Shown here piece by piece: positions 1 to 8,404 of a DNA stretch of 64,000 nt (the first letter of the stretch is position 1; the number at the start of each line of letters is the position of its first letter). The DNA comes from Halocatena pleomorpha (GTDB taxonomy: Archaea > Halobacteriota > Halobacteria > Halobacteriales > Haloarculaceae). Location of the stretch: positions 1 to 64,000 of the forward strand of contig NZ_RRCH01000029.1 in the NCBI RefSeq assembly GCF_003862495.1. Direction: 5' to 3'. A model generated the notes under the pieces. The model ran no database searches. It saw only the letters and a program-made list of their open reading frames with translations, and was not told the origin of the DNA. Position numbers and translations under genes: made by a program.

Positions 1-271
1 CCGCGTCGATCGCTCGTTGTACCTCGCCCGCAGAGGCACACTCAGCCCCGAGTCCGCACTGCTCAACGGCTTCGAGTACGGCTCGGGTCGTGTTCGCTTT
101 GAGAGCGTAGCTCACCTCGGTCTCGGGGAAGGCCGCCCGAAGCCGATCCGCGTTCTCGCGGACTCGATCGGGATCAAGCACGTACAGCGGTGTGCCGTAC
201 TCGTCCGCGAGATCCCGGAGTCGATCGGCCGACCAGTCGGCCAGTCGTCGCACAGGCGGGTTCGTAGTCAT
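1..271 (-). CDS. lysA: Diaminopimelate decarboxylase, N-terminal part (cut by window edge)
   Basis: Last step of lysine synthesis: PLP-dependent decarboxylation of meso-diaminopimelate in the cytoplasm. The first 90 residues are visible. They start at ATG 271 (MTTNPPVRRL), continue with YGTPLYVLD and contain YALKAN, the signature of fold-type III PLP decarboxylases; Lys58 should be the Schiff-base lysine. The rest lies left of the window. The start is 6 bp below the dapD stop, so it is the fourth visible gene of the dap operon. The related arginine/ornithine decarboxylases share this fold, but the dap neighbours make LysA much more likely. Confidence 0.9.
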   Translation of the reverse strand, partial: MTTNPPVRRLADWSADRLRDLADEYGTPLYVLDPDRVRENADRLRAAFPETEVSYALKANTTRAVLEAVEQCGLGAECASAGEVQRAIDA

Positions 272-277
272 ATTCCG

Positions 278-1120
278 TTACTCTCGGAGTGCTGCCTCCC
301 GTTCGGTTCCGTCGAGCGTCGTCGCCTCGATGTCCGTCGCAACAACCGCTGGTTTGTACGCGCCGCCCGCAAAGAGGTCGTGCTCACCAACGCTTGATTC
401 GACAAAGCGCGTGAACGCGCGCCGTTCAGGCGGCAACCGGCCGTAGCGGATTTCCTCGTCAACGAGATCGTACACCGGGATGCGGGGTGTGAGTAGCGTG
501 TTTTCGCCCACGACACAGCCCTCACCGACGACGAATCCCGACGTGACTCGACAGCCCGCACCCAGAGAAACGTCGTCTTCGACGACAACCGGCGCGTCTT
601 CGACCGGTTCGAGGACGCCCCCGATCAACGTGTTCGCGCCGAGTTTCACATTGGCACCGATCTGGGCACACGAGCCAACGGTGTCACAGGAGTCAACGAG
701 CGTTCCGTCGCCAACGTACGCGCCGATGTTGACGAACGCCGGACTCATCAGGATGGCGTCACCGCCGACGTATGATCCGCGTCGGATCACCGTTCCGTCG
801 GGCGTGTTTCGTGTTCCCCGTTCGGGGAGATCCTCCGTTTCGCGCAACGGGAGCACGTCGTGGTACGCGACATCCCCGTGGGTGTGGCTGTGGATCTCTC
901 GCAGCCCGAAGTTCAACAGGATTCCGCGTTTGACCCATTCGTTAGCCGTCCACTCGCCCCCCTGCCGCTCGGCTGCGCGGATGTCGCCGGTTTCGAGCGC
1001 GTCGAGGAACGAATCGAGTGTTGCATACTCCTCTGTCCCCGCTTCGCTCGCGGTCAGTTGGCCGTTGTCGTAGCGCCGATACAACTCCGTGATCTCCGAT
1101 CGTAACGAATTCGTACTCAT
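278..1120 (-). CDS. dapD: Tetrahydrodipicolinate N-succinyltransferase (DapD)
   Basis: Transfers an acyl group from acyl-CoA to tetrahydrodipicolinate, committing lysine synthesis to the acyl branch. The protein is 280 aa. From about residue 110 it shows the irregular hexapeptide pattern of a left-handed beta-helix, including GAYVGDGT, SCAQIGANVKLGANT and GGVLEP, as in DapD trimers. The open frame extends upstream, but ATG 1120 (MSTNSLRSEITELYRR) is preferred because it overlaps the dapB stop as ATGA, a typical coupled start. Whether the donor is succinyl- or acetyl-CoA cannot be told from the sequence. Confidence 0.9.
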   Translation of the reverse strand: MSTNSLRSEITELYRRYDNGQLTASEAGTEEYATLDSFLDALETGDIRAAERQGGEWTANEWVKRGILLNFGLREIHSHTHGDVAYHDVLPLRETEDLPERGTRNTPDGTVIRRGSYVGGDAILMSPAFVNIGAYVGDGTLVDSCDTVGSCAQIGANVKLGANTLIGGVLEPVEDAPVVVEDDVSLGAGCRVTSGFVVGEGCVVGENTLLTPRIPVYDLVDEEIRYGRLPPERRAFTRFVESSVGEHDLFAGGAYKPAVVATDIEATTLDGTEREAALRE

Positions 1121-1872
1121 GTGTCTGCGATCACCTCGCTGAACGCGTACTGTCCCGGCTCCTGTCCGGCGAGCCACGTCGCGGCGTCGAGTGCGCCGGC
1201 TGCGAACACCCGGCGGCTTTCGGCCCGGTGGGTCAGCGTGAGCACTTCATCGTTACCGGCAAAGACGACTTCGTGCTCGCCACGGATTGATCCCGCACGC
1301 CGGACGTGGACGCCGATCTCGCCGTCGCTCCGTGGTTGAATCCCGTCTCGGCCATAAACGCGCTCGGTTGCGTCGGTCTCCGCCTCGATCGCGTCGAGCA
1401 GCGTGTTTGCCGTTCCGCTCGGCGCGTCACGCTTCCCGTTGTGGTGAGTCTCAGTGAGTTCCACATCGTACCCCGGCAGGGCCCCAGCCGCTTCGCGGAC
1501 GAGCGCGAGTAAGCCTTGCACACCGCGCGCGAAGTTCGCCGCCCGCAGTACGGGAACCACGTCGCTCGCCCGTTCGATGCGGTCCAGTTCCGACGCTTCG
1601 AACCCCGTTGTTCCGATCACAGCAGGCGTTTCGGTATCGACGCACGCATCGAGGAACTCGACGCTCGCTGCCGGAACAGTGAAATCGATGAGTGCGTCGA
1701 CCGACTGCTCGGCCAGCACCGAAGGGAGATCTTCCGGCTGGCACGTGCTGGCCGCCTCATCGACATCGGTGAGCGTCCGTGAAACCGCGATCGTCTCCAC
1801 ACCGCGATCGCTCGCCAACCCGAGAATCGATCGACCCATGCGGCCTGACGCCCCTGTCACCGCGATTGTCAT
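1117..1872 (-). CDS. dapB: 4-hydroxy-tetrahydrodipicolinate reductase (DapB)
   Basis: NAD(P)H-dependent reduction of the DapA product to tetrahydrodipicolinate. The protein is 251 aa, slightly shorter than many bacterial DapB. The N-terminal Rossmann motif GASGRMG is at residues 7-13, and the family signature ETHHNGKRDAPSGTA carries the catalytic His pair, Lys and substrate-binding SGT. It overlaps dapA by 4 bp upstream and dapD by 4 bp downstream, so translation is probably coupled through the operon. Confidence 0.95.
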   Translation of the reverse strand: MTIAVTGASGRMGRSILGLASDRGVETIAVSRTLTDVDEAASTCQPEDLPSVLAEQSVDALIDFTVPAASVEFLDACVDTETPAVIGTTGFEASELDRIERASDVVPVLRAANFARGVQGLLALVREAAGALPGYDVELTETHHNGKRDAPSGTANTLLDAIEAETDATERVYGRDGIQPRSDGEIGVHVRRAGSIRGEHEVVFAGNDEVLTLTHRAESRRVFAAGALDAATWLAGQEPGQYAFSEVIADT

Positions 1873-2795
1873 GAACGGCCCTCAGGCGAGGACTGTGCTT
1901 CGAGTGGTTCGACCGGTTCGAGCGATTCGAGAACGCTAGCGAGTTGTTCGCGGTTCTCGGGACTGAGCGGCGACAGCGGTGAGCGCAGTCGCTCGGGAGC
2001 ATGCCCTCGGATCTCCATCGCCGCCGTAACCGGGATGGGATTTGTTTCGAGGAACAGTGCCCGGAACAGCGGACCGAGTTCGTGGTGTAACTCGCGGGCG
2101 CGGTCGTACTCTCCCTCGTTGGCGGCGTGCACCATCGCACACATCCGTTCGGGTTCGACGTTGGCTGCGACGCTGATACAACCGGCCGCGCCGATGGCGA
2201 GCATCGGCGTCGTGAGCGCGTCGTCGCCCGAGAGCACCGAAAACGCCTCGTCTCGTGTGCGTTCGATGATCTCCGTGACGCGGTTGAGATCCCCGCTGGC
2301 AGCCTTATACCCGACCACGTTTTCGTGGCTGGCCAGCGAAACGGCCGTGTCGACTGCAATGTTCCGCCCGGTACGGCTCGGGACGTTGTACACGATCTGG
2401 GGGAGAGCTACCTTGTCAGCGATCGTCCGGAAATGCTCTTCCATGCCGGCCGGCTCGGGGTTGTTGTAGTACGGGGCGATGAGCAACAGCCCATCAGCAC
2501 CCGCATCCGCCGCGCGAGTTGCGAGATCGACCGCCTCGTGAGTCGCGTTGCTTCCAGCCCCGGCGATCACGGGCACGTCGGTTACTGCTTCGACGACCGT
2601 CTCGATGACCGCAATGTGCTCGTCGTGGGTCATCGTCGCGCTCTCGCCGGTCGTGCCGACGGGAACGAGTCCGTCGACGCCTGCAGTTTCAAGACGCTCT
2701 GCTTGCGCAGCGAGCCGGTTGTGATCGATGCTGTACTCGTCTGTAAACGGCGTCGTCATCGCTGGAAGGACGCCTGTGAACGGTTCGTGTCTCAT
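1869..2795 (-). CDS. dapA: 4-hydroxy-tetrahydrodipicolinate synthase (DapA)
   Basis: Condenses pyruvate with aspartate semialdehyde, the first committed step to diaminopimelate and lysine. The 308-aa TIM-barrel protein has GTTGES at 47-52, the catalytic Tyr136 in YNVPSRTG, and the Schiff-base Lys164 in GYKAASGD. All active-site landmarks of the DHDPS family are present, which favours DapA over KDG aldolase or N-acetylneuraminate lyase; the following dapB and dapD support this. It is the first gene of the operon and is read from the 2.8-3.1 kb spacer. Confidence 0.93.
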   Translation of the reverse strand: MRHEPFTGVLPAMTTPFTDEYSIDHNRLAAQAERLETAGVDGLVPVGTTGESATMTHDEHIAVIETVVEAVTDVPVIAGAGSNATHEAVDLATRAADAGADGLLLIAPYYNNPEPAGMEEHFRTIADKVALPQIVYNVPSRTGRNIAVDTAVSLASHENVVGYKAASGDLNRVTEIIERTRDEAFSVLSGDDALTTPMLAIGAAGCISVAANVEPERMCAMVHAANEGEYDRARELHHELGPLFRALFLETNPIPVTAAMEIRGHAPERLRSPLSPLSPENREQLASVLESLEPVEPLEAQSSPEGRS

Positions 2796-3131
2796 TCGTT
2801 TGCTTGATTACTGTGTCCAGTTGGTGTCACACTACGACGCTATCAAAAACAGCCCGCGACGGGGTGCCAACCCGCCATGGACCCGTCGCTACGGGCGTTT
2901 TGTTTTCCTCGGGCGTACCCGACGGTCACACCCGATGACTGTTGGGGATGTGACGACGTGCATGTCTGTAGAGGCGCGCCAGGACGACTTAGCAATTGTG
3001 CCACACCCCAATACCTGCCACATTAATGTATTCCAATAATTCCTGTCTGGATTTTTATCGTGTGTCGTGCATTGAGTGTCACTGTCAGAAGAATACCAAG
3101 GTCTATCCGCCTGGACGGTCGTATACGGCGT
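2796..3131. other. Intergenic spacer between divergent dapA and the NYN gene
   Basis: This 336-bp spacer holds the promoters of two divergent units. On the minus strand the AT element TTTTTGATAG (about 2839-2848) lies about 45-50 bp upstream of the dapA start and is a plausible TATA box with a short leader. The plus side has an AT-rich patch around 3020-3060. Short open frames here lack homology or composition that would support a gene. Confidence 0.4.
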
Positions 3132-3623
3132 ATGCCACCGTTACATTCGAGTCAGCGCGTCGCGGTGCTTGCCGACGCGCAAAATCTCTACCACAGTGCT
3201 CACAGTCTTTTCTCACGGAACGTCGATTACGACGCCGTTCTTGAACAGGCTGTGTACGAACGGGAACTGGTTCGCGCCATTGCGTACGTCATTCGGGCGC
3301 ACTCTCCCGACGAGGAGCGGTTTTTCGAGGCGTTGTCCGACATTGGGTACGAAACGAAAAGCAAAGATTTGAAAACGTTCGCTGACGGGACAAAAAAGGC
3401 CGACTGGGATGTCGGGCTGAGTCTCGACGCCATCACGCTCGCGCAACACGTGGACGCGATCGTGCTCTGCACTGGTGATGGCGATTTTACCCGTCTCTGT
3501 TGGCACCTCCGCCACGAAGGCGTCCGGGTCGAAGTCATGAGTTTCCGGCCCTCGACCTCTGAGGATCTCATCGACGCCGCCGACTCGTTCGTCGATCTGG
3601 CCGAAGACGAGTATCTGTTGTAG
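3132..3623 (+). CDS. NYN domain (LabA/DUF88-like) putative ribonuclease
   Basis: 163-aa protein starting MPPLHSSQRVAVLADAQN. It has the conserved PIN-like acidic residues of NYN proteins: VLADAQN near residue 15, DWDVGLSLDA in the middle and CTGDGDF near the end of the fold. Proteins of this class are predicted metal-dependent RNases of the cytoplasm; the target RNA is unknown. The frame is open upstream to 3060, but the extra stretch is Arg/Ile-rich and unlike haloarchaeal coding sequence, so ATG 3132 is chosen. It is monocistronic and convergent to nothing nearby. Confidence 0.8.
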   Translation: MPPLHSSQRVAVLADAQNLYHSAHSLFSRNVDYDAVLEQAVYERELVRAIAYVIRAHSPDEERFFEALSDIGYETKSKDLKTFADGTKKADWDVGLSLDAITLAQHVDAIVLCTGDGDFTRLCWHLRHEGVRVEVMSFRPSTSEDLIDAADSFVDLAEDEYLL

Positions 3624-3702
3624 CGAGAGACGCGATTCGAGGCCGATCACTCAGATATCTGCAAGAGACAAAAATATATTGCAATTCGCGGCGTCACCGT
3701 GT

Positions 3703-3958
3703 ATGGACGAGTTTGATCCGGTCCCGCCACAGAAAGCTATTGACGACGTTCGGCAGCGCTGGCGTTCGTTGGGAGTGTCGCTGGGACCGTCACCCGAACG
3801 GCCACAATACGCGGACGCATTTCCATGAGCCTCCAGACGGAGCGTCGGTGACGAATGTATCGCCTCCCTCACAACATCCACTTGAGGTGTATGCGACGGT
3901 GCAGGCCGCAATCGAACAACGACTCGAAACCCATTGGATGGACGAAGAGACCGGGTGA
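3703..3958 (+). pseudogene. Small unrecognised gene, apparently frameshifted near 3820
   Basis: ATG 3703 opens a 41-codon frame (MDEFDPVPPQKAIDD, then QYADAFP) that stops at 3826-3828. The next frame is open across the same point and runs on to 3958 with haloarchaeal-looking residues (HEPPDGAS, ending HWMDEETG). Removing one T from the TTT at 3820-3822 would join the two as about 84 residues. Either the gene carries a one-base insertion, or the assembly has an error, or only the short 41-aa product exists. The joined protein is not a family I recognise. It ends exactly where the convergent GNAT gene ends. Confidence 0.4.
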
Positions 3959-4462
3959 TCAGTTAAGCTTCGTCCGATAAAACAGCAGCTCGAACGGGTC
4001 ACCCTCCCGTCGGCGGCGTTCGGTCCGTACCTGTTCGAAGCCGTTGGTCTCGAAAAACCGCCGTGCGCCTGTCTGTGCAGGTGTCGTATCGAGCACTATC
4101 TCCGTAAAGCCCTGCTCGCGCGCGCGGCGCTCCACTTCCTCGCAGACGGCTTGGCCGTACCCGTTTCGTTGGTGAACGGGATCGACGCGCAGCCGTTTCA
4201 GTTCTGCGGTCGTCCCAGAGCAGTCAAGGACTTCGGTGATGTGGCCCGTGGCTGGCCGGAACGCGCCCATCGCTACGATCCGATCATCGATCTCACCGAC
4301 GAGAAAGTCGCCGTCCGTGAGATACGTCTTTTCGACGGCGTCGAGATCCGGCTCCGGCGCTCCCTCGATGAACCCACCCGCCGCTCGTAACGCGGTCTCG
4401 TGGAGTTCGCGGACACGGTCGTCGTCGGCAGGGCGGTACTGACGGATCGAGAGCGTCGTCAT
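3959..4462 (-). CDS. GNAT family N-acetyltransferase
   Basis: 167-aa acetyl-CoA-dependent acetyltransferase fold. The acetyl-CoA loop is seen as LRVDPVHQRNGYGQAV (motif A, the Q/RxxGxG/A pattern), followed by ARRFFETNGFEQV, the usual C-terminal motif B. The substrate is unknown; the family covers small amines, antibiotics and protein N-termini. It overlaps the upstream DHFR-fold gene by 4 bp, so the two are co-translated. Confidence 0.85.
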   Translation of the reverse strand: MTTLSIRQYRPADDDRVRELHETALRAAGGFIEGAPEPDLDAVEKTYLTDGDFLVGEIDDRIVAMGAFRPATGHITEVLDCSGTTAELKRLRVDPVHQRNGYGQAVCEEVERRAREQGFTEIVLDTTPAQTGARRFFETNGFEQVRTERRRREGDPFELLFYRTKLN

Positions 4463-4998
4463 GTACGATCCACTCCGTATCGCAGTTCGACGATTCCCGA
4501 GTCACGCGCAACCGTATTCAGGAGCGTCAGATCACGCGTTTCGCCAGCGTCATCGAACAGGGGGATTCCGCCACCGAGCAGTATGGGGGCGCGACTCAGA
4601 TGGAGACGATCGATCTGGTCCGAGCGCAAGACCGTTTGGGCGAGTTGTGCACCGCCGACGAGCCAAACGTGGTCGTACTCTCCTTTGAGTCGTTCGACGA
4701 GTCCGTCGACGGGACCGTCGAACAGCTCGATGGCTTCATTCGCGCGTGGCAGTTCTCGACGTGTCACGACGTACGTCGGTTTCTGTCCATAGGGCCACTC
4801 TCCGAACCCCATGACCTGTTCGTACGTTTTCGATCCCATGAGGAGACAGTCGATGCTGGCGAAAAACGCCTCGAAATCCCCGGCGTCGTCCTCCGTCTCC
4901 TCGTGAAACGCATCGAGCCACGAGACGCCACCGTCCTCGGTGGCGATGTATCCATCCACGCTCGCGGCGATGTACAGTGTGACAGTTCCGGAACTCAC
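4459..4998 (-). CDS. DHFR-fold reductase (RibD C-terminal-like family)
   Basis: 179-aa protein of the dihydrofolate-reductase-like superfamily: N-terminal LYIAASVDGYIATEDGGVSWL, then LLMGSKTYEQV (the NADPH-binding MGxxT motif) and VTRRELP. These proteins (YyaP/YwjB type) are cytoplasmic NADPH-binding reductases whose substrates are mostly undefined. It is probably not the main folate DHFR because folate-site residues are not obvious. It forms a two-gene unit with the downstream acetyltransferase. Confidence 0.8.
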   Translation of the reverse strand: MSSGTVTLYIAASVDGYIATEDGGVSWLDAFHEETEDDAGDFEAFFASIDCLLMGSKTYEQVMGFGEWPYGQKPTYVVTRRELPRANEAIELFDGPVDGLVERLKGEYDHVWLVGGAQLAQTVLRSDQIDRLHLSRAPILLGGGIPLFDDAGETRDLTLLNTVARDSGIVELRYGVDRT

Positions 4999-5049
4999 GA
5001 CCGGACAGACCGCGGCTCACGATAACAATGTTCCGCAGACACGACGGCA

Positions 5050-5979
5050 TCACCCGAGCCGTCGCAGCCAGTAGTTGAGCGTTGAGGTCAGCCGATCGCC
5101 GCGCCTGGTCACGATGACGGTGCCTTGGGCGTTCCGGCCGACTTTTTCCGGCGTTGGGCCGACTGCCAACCGTTGGGTCCACGTCCGATCGGTCGCGCCG
5201 AGGACGGTCACGTCCCGGTCGGCGGTCGCTTCGGTGATGGTCTCGGCCACCGAGTCGGTTTCCTCAACGAGCAGCGACACCGCAGTGACTGGTTCGAGTG
5301 CCTCACCGACGGTACGGACGTGTTCATGGGCATCGGTTCGCTCCGCTCGGGACGCATTCTGGTCGACAAGCCGAAGCACGTCGATTCCTGCGTCGTTGGC
5401 CACCGCGATCGCGCTTGCCACGCTCGCCGCAAGCTCGGTGTTTGGGCCTTTTCCGGCCGGAAGCAGTATGCGCTCGACTGAATTAGCCGTGTGTCCGATC
5501 TTCTCGACGAGCACGTCACACGGCGCGCGCGTCACCACTCGATCAACGTTCCGCCCGAACACCGATTCCGTCCGACGGCGATCGTGCCACCCGAGCAGCA
5601 CGGCGTCACAATCGAATTCCGAAACGGCCTGCTCGATGGCCCGAGAAACATCGGGACCGACCAGCAACCGACCGCGGATCGGGACGCCAGAGCCGTCGGC
5701 TAATGCTATCGCACGATCGAGGATCTCCTGCCGATCGCCACTGAATTCCCGTTTGATGAACTCATCAGTAAACAGTGAAAATGGCGAGCCGCGAGGTTTC
5801 GTGATGACGCTCACGATGAGGACTTCCCCGTCGTTGTCAGCCGCGAGATCGAGCGCCGTACGGAGCAACTGCTCGACCGGCGTCGGTGCTTGGAGCGCCA
5901 CGGCGATCCGGTAATCCGCCGACGGGAGCGTCTCGGTGTCGGTCGTGACTCGCCCTCTGGACGGTCTCACATCCTCCAT
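5050..5979 (-). CDS. Tandem universal stress protein (two UspA domains)
   Basis: About 309 aa from ATG 5979 (MEDVRPSRG). Two UspA-like domains are fused: one spans roughly residues 20-155 (starting YRIAVALQAP, with VLLGWHDRRR near its end), the second roughly 160-300 (ERILLPAGKG, VTVLGATDRTW, GTVIVTRRG). The glycine-rich ATP-loop of each domain is degenerate, so nucleotide binding is uncertain. Some haloarchaeal tandem USPs accompany transporters, but here the gene stands alone. The frame is open to 6030, but that extension is Phe/Cys-rich and unlikely to be translated. Confidence 0.8.
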   Translation of the reverse strand: MEDVRPSRGRVTTDTETLPSADYRIAVALQAPTPVEQLLRTALDLAADNDGEVLIVSVITKPRGSPFSLFTDEFIKREFSGDRQEILDRAIALADGSGVPIRGRLLVGPDVSRAIEQAVSEFDCDAVLLGWHDRRRTESVFGRNVDRVVTRAPCDVLVEKIGHTANSVERILLPAGKGPNTELAASVASAIAVANDAGIDVLRLVDQNASRAERTDAHEHVRTVGEALEPVTAVSLLVEETDSVAETITEATADRDVTVLGATDRTWTQRLAVGPTPEKVGRNAQGTVIVTRRGDRLTSTLNYWLRRLG

Positions 5980-6064
5980 GGTGTAAGTTATCACCAAGCA
6001 CCGAAAAGTGTTCTCGAATTTCGAGGACAAAAGGACTATTCACTAACCGTCCGTTCGATCGGTC

Positions 6065-6460
6065 ATGACCGTCGATCTCACCTTCGATGACGGACTGATC
6101 CCGGCGATCGCTCACGACGCCGAGTCCGGACAGGTGTTGATGTTCGCGTACGCCTCCCCGGAGGCCATCGAGCGAACCGAGGAAACGGGGCTGGCGCACT
6201 ACTATTCCCGCAGCCGAGAGGAACTCTGGCAGAAGGGTGCGACCAGCGGCCACGTCCAACACGTCGAAGCGATCCGGGTCGACTGCGATGGTGACGCGTT
6301 GGTGTACGAAGTCGAGCAGGAGGGTGGTGCGTGTCACACCGGATACGAGAGCTGTTTCTACCGGACGGTCGAGACGGTCGAGCGGACAGACGCCTCGGTT
6401 GCGGTGTCAACGACCGAAACGGGCGAGCAACTGTTCGATCCCGAGGAGGTGTACGAGTAA
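6065..6460 (+). CDS. hisI: Phosphoribosyl-AMP cyclohydrolase (HisI)
   Basis: Third step of histidine synthesis: opens the purine ring of phosphoribosyl-AMP. At 131 aa it is a stand-alone cyclohydrolase without a fused HisE domain. Family landmarks are [26 protein letters not shown], the metal-site VDCDGDA and the Cys pair in [14 protein letters not shown]. The remaining his genes are not adjacent, apart from hisH 26 kb away. The coiled-coil gene follows after 8 bp and may be co-transcribed. Confidence 0.95.
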   Translation: MTVDLTFDDGLIPAIAHDAESGQVLMFAYASPEAIERTEETGLAHYYSRSREELWQKGATSGHVQHVEAIRVDCDGDALVYEVEQEGGACHTGYESCFYRTVETVERTDASVAVSTTETGEQLFDPEEVYE

Positions 6461-6468
6461 CGCGTCAT

Positions 6469-7581
6469 ATGTCAGACGCAGTCGAGACACTCCGAAACGT
6501 CGTCGAGGAGTACGATACCGTGCATGACCGCGTCGAATCGGTTGGAATCGAAGAGCTGAGAGCGGTGAGTACGGCCTATCACGACGTGATTGAACTGTTC
6601 GATCGGTACGAGGAGCGAGCGACCGACTGGGACGATTTTGAGGGGTACGTGGAGTTTCAAGAGAAGCTGGTCGATCTGATTGAAGGACTGCCGGCGGAGC
6701 TACCCGAGCGCGAGGCATTCGAGGCGGCCGACGAGCAACTCCACCAGCAAACGCTCTCCGCTGCGGAGTTCGATCGCGCGCGGTCGGCGCTACAGCCCGC
6801 CGCTGAGTACGCCGAGCTGTTGGACCGATACCGAGAGCTTCGAGAGCGCTACGACGACGCGCGCCACGCGGTCAGCCAGCAACGCGACGCGACCGTAGAA
6901 CGGATCGAGCGGCTCGAACGACTCCAACGGTTCGAAACGGTTGATCTCGACGCCTCGGTCGATCGGATTCGAACGCCGATCAAGCGGTATAACGATACCG
7001 TCGGTGCTGCGTTCGAGACGTTTCGCGCCGAGACAAGCACTCGAACAGTGCTATCGCTCGTCGCCACGACGGAGCAGTATCCGCTCGTCGACTACCGCCA
7101 GCCGCCACCGGCGCTGTGTGAGTACGTTATGACACACGAAGCGGGCACCGAACCGATCCCGACGCTGCTTGAGTACGCGGACTACTCCCGCTCGAAGTTG
7201 AGCCACTACGTAGACGATCCACAGGCGCTGTTCAGCGCCGTCCGAACGAGCCGTACGTATCTGAGCCGTCTCGACGGTAGCCCGCTCGAAATCGCGTGGC
7301 CACCACCCTCTGCTGGGGCCCTTCGGTACCAGATCCGCGAACGCATCGCCGTCGCCGGCCGGTTCGCCCCCGAGAAGACGGTGCCACAACTCCGAGAACT
7401 CCGGTCGCTGTGCCAAAGCGCGGCGTACGAGCGGCTTCGGAAAACTGCCGTCGCCCACGATCGGCTCGGTGACGACGACCGCGAGCGCATCCGAAATGGC
7501 TCTGTCGATCGTGATCTCGAACGAGCGCGAGAGAAACGCCAACAGCTCGACGCCGTGCTCGATGAGCAACAAATTTCATAA
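6469..7581 (+). CDS. Conserved haloarchaeal coiled-coil protein of unknown function
   Basis: 370 aa from ATG 6469 (MSDAVETLRNVVEEYDTV), 8 bp after hisI. Residues about 10-190 are Glu/Arg/Leu-rich heptad-like helices (for example RYRELRERYDDARHAVSQQR), and a second helical block ends the protein (LERAREKRQQLDAVLDEQ). The middle contains a more globular stretch with Tyr/Pro (DYRQPPPALCEYV). There is no signal peptide or membrane span. I do not recognise an enzymatic motif. The length and position after hisI suggest a structural or scaffold protein, but the role is unknown. Confidence 0.75.
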   Translation: MSDAVETLRNVVEEYDTVHDRVESVGIEELRAVSTAYHDVIELFDRYEERATDWDDFEGYVEFQEKLVDLIEGLPAELPEREAFEAADEQLHQQTLSAAEFDRARSALQPAAEYAELLDRYRELRERYDDARHAVSQQRDATVERIERLERLQRFETVDLDASVDRIRTPIKRYNDTVGAAFETFRAETSTRTVLSLVATTEQYPLVDYRQPPPALCEYVMTHEAGTEPIPTLLEYADYSRSKLSHYVDDPQALFSAVRTSRTYLSRLDGSPLEIAWPPPSAGALRYQIRERIAVAGRFAPEKTVPQLRELRSLCQSAAYERLRKTAVAHDRLGDDDRERIRNGSVDRDLERAREKRQQLDAVLDEQQIS

Positions 7582-7586
7582 CAAGA

Positions 7587-7593
7587 TTTTTTT
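7587..7593 (+). terminator. Oligo-T run after the hisI/coiled-coil unit
   Basis: Seven T residues immediately after the coiled-coil stop at 7581. Archaeal termination often occurs at such oligo-T stretches without a hairpin. The same AT-rich patch could also serve as the promoter element of the next gene (ATG 7616). Confidence 0.4.
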
Positions 7594-7615
7594 GGAATGA
7601 TTGGTAACGCAGTAC

Positions 7616-8404
7616 ATGCGTTCACTGCGTCTCGGTTTTACGCTCGGACTCGAACTCCCGTTCGAGCAGACGGTCGAGTGGGCCACCGAAGAGGGGTTCG
7701 ACTTCGTTGAGATCCTTCTTGACGGTCCATACGCCCGCGAGCGCGTCGAGAATCGCAGCGAATCGATGCGCACATCCCTCTCCGACGCTGGGCTGGACAT
7801 CGTGGTGCACCTGCCGTTCGTCCCCGATCCCGGCTCGCCGTTCACGCCGGTTCGGAACGGGGTGATCGCGGAGTTCAGGGCCGGAATGGAACTGGCGGTC
7901 GATCTGGGTGCGGAAAAAGTGGTTTTTCACCCATCCTCAGACGCGTGGAAACTGGGCTGGTCCGAATCCGAGTGTCAGGCGTTCGTCCATGAGAGCCTCG
8001 ACGAACTGGTGCCTGCTGCCAGTGATCGAGGACTTACCCCCTGTCTCGAAAACATCGTTTCGAGCTACTACGATATCACCACGTTTCCGGAGCTGTTAGA
8101 CCGGTATCCCAACGCGTCGATGACGTTCGACACCAGCCACGCGCTGCTCGCTGGAATGGAGGAACCGGCGATGGCCCAGTTCTGTCGGGAGTACGCCGAC
8201 CGGATCGACCATCTTCATCTCGTTGACACCCGTGACGGTGACGAACACCTTCCGGTTGGGATGGGTCACATCGATTTCGCCACCGTGTTCGAGGGGATTG
8301 CGGCCGCTGACTGGTCGGGCACCGCGACACTCGAAGTCGGCACCAACGATCTCGATACGATCGCACTCGGCAAACGCCACGTTGCGAAATTGCTGGCGGA
8401 CTGA
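7616..8404 (+). CDS. Sugar phosphate isomerase/epimerase-like TIM barrel
   Basis: 262 aa; xylose-isomerase-like/AP-endonuclease-2 superfamily. Metal-ligand-type residues appear in order: VVHLPF, KVVFHPSSD, PCLENI, TFDTSHAL, HLHLVDTRDGDEHLPVGMGHIDF and ATLEVG. This resembles the Zn/Mn-binding barrel of endonuclease IV and hydroxypyruvate isomerases. Which activity applies cannot be decided; loss of the full endonuclease IV signature favours a sugar isomerase/epimerase. ATG 7616 is preferred over an upstream ATG because the N-terminus MRSLRLGFTLGL starts directly with strand beta-1. Its stop codon abuts the convergent SDR stop. Confidence 0.75.
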   Translation: MRSLRLGFTLGLELPFEQTVEWATEEGFDFVEILLDGPYARERVENRSESMRTSLSDAGLDIVVHLPFVPDPGSPFTPVRNGVIAEFRAGMELAVDLGAEKVVFHPSSDAWKLGWSESECQAFVHESLDELVPAASDRGLTPCLENIVSSYYDITTFPELLDRYPNASMTFDTSHALLAGMEEPAMAQFCREYADRIDHLHLVDTRDGDEHLPVGMGHIDFATVFEGIAAADWSGTATLEVGTNDLDTIALGKRHVAKLLAD

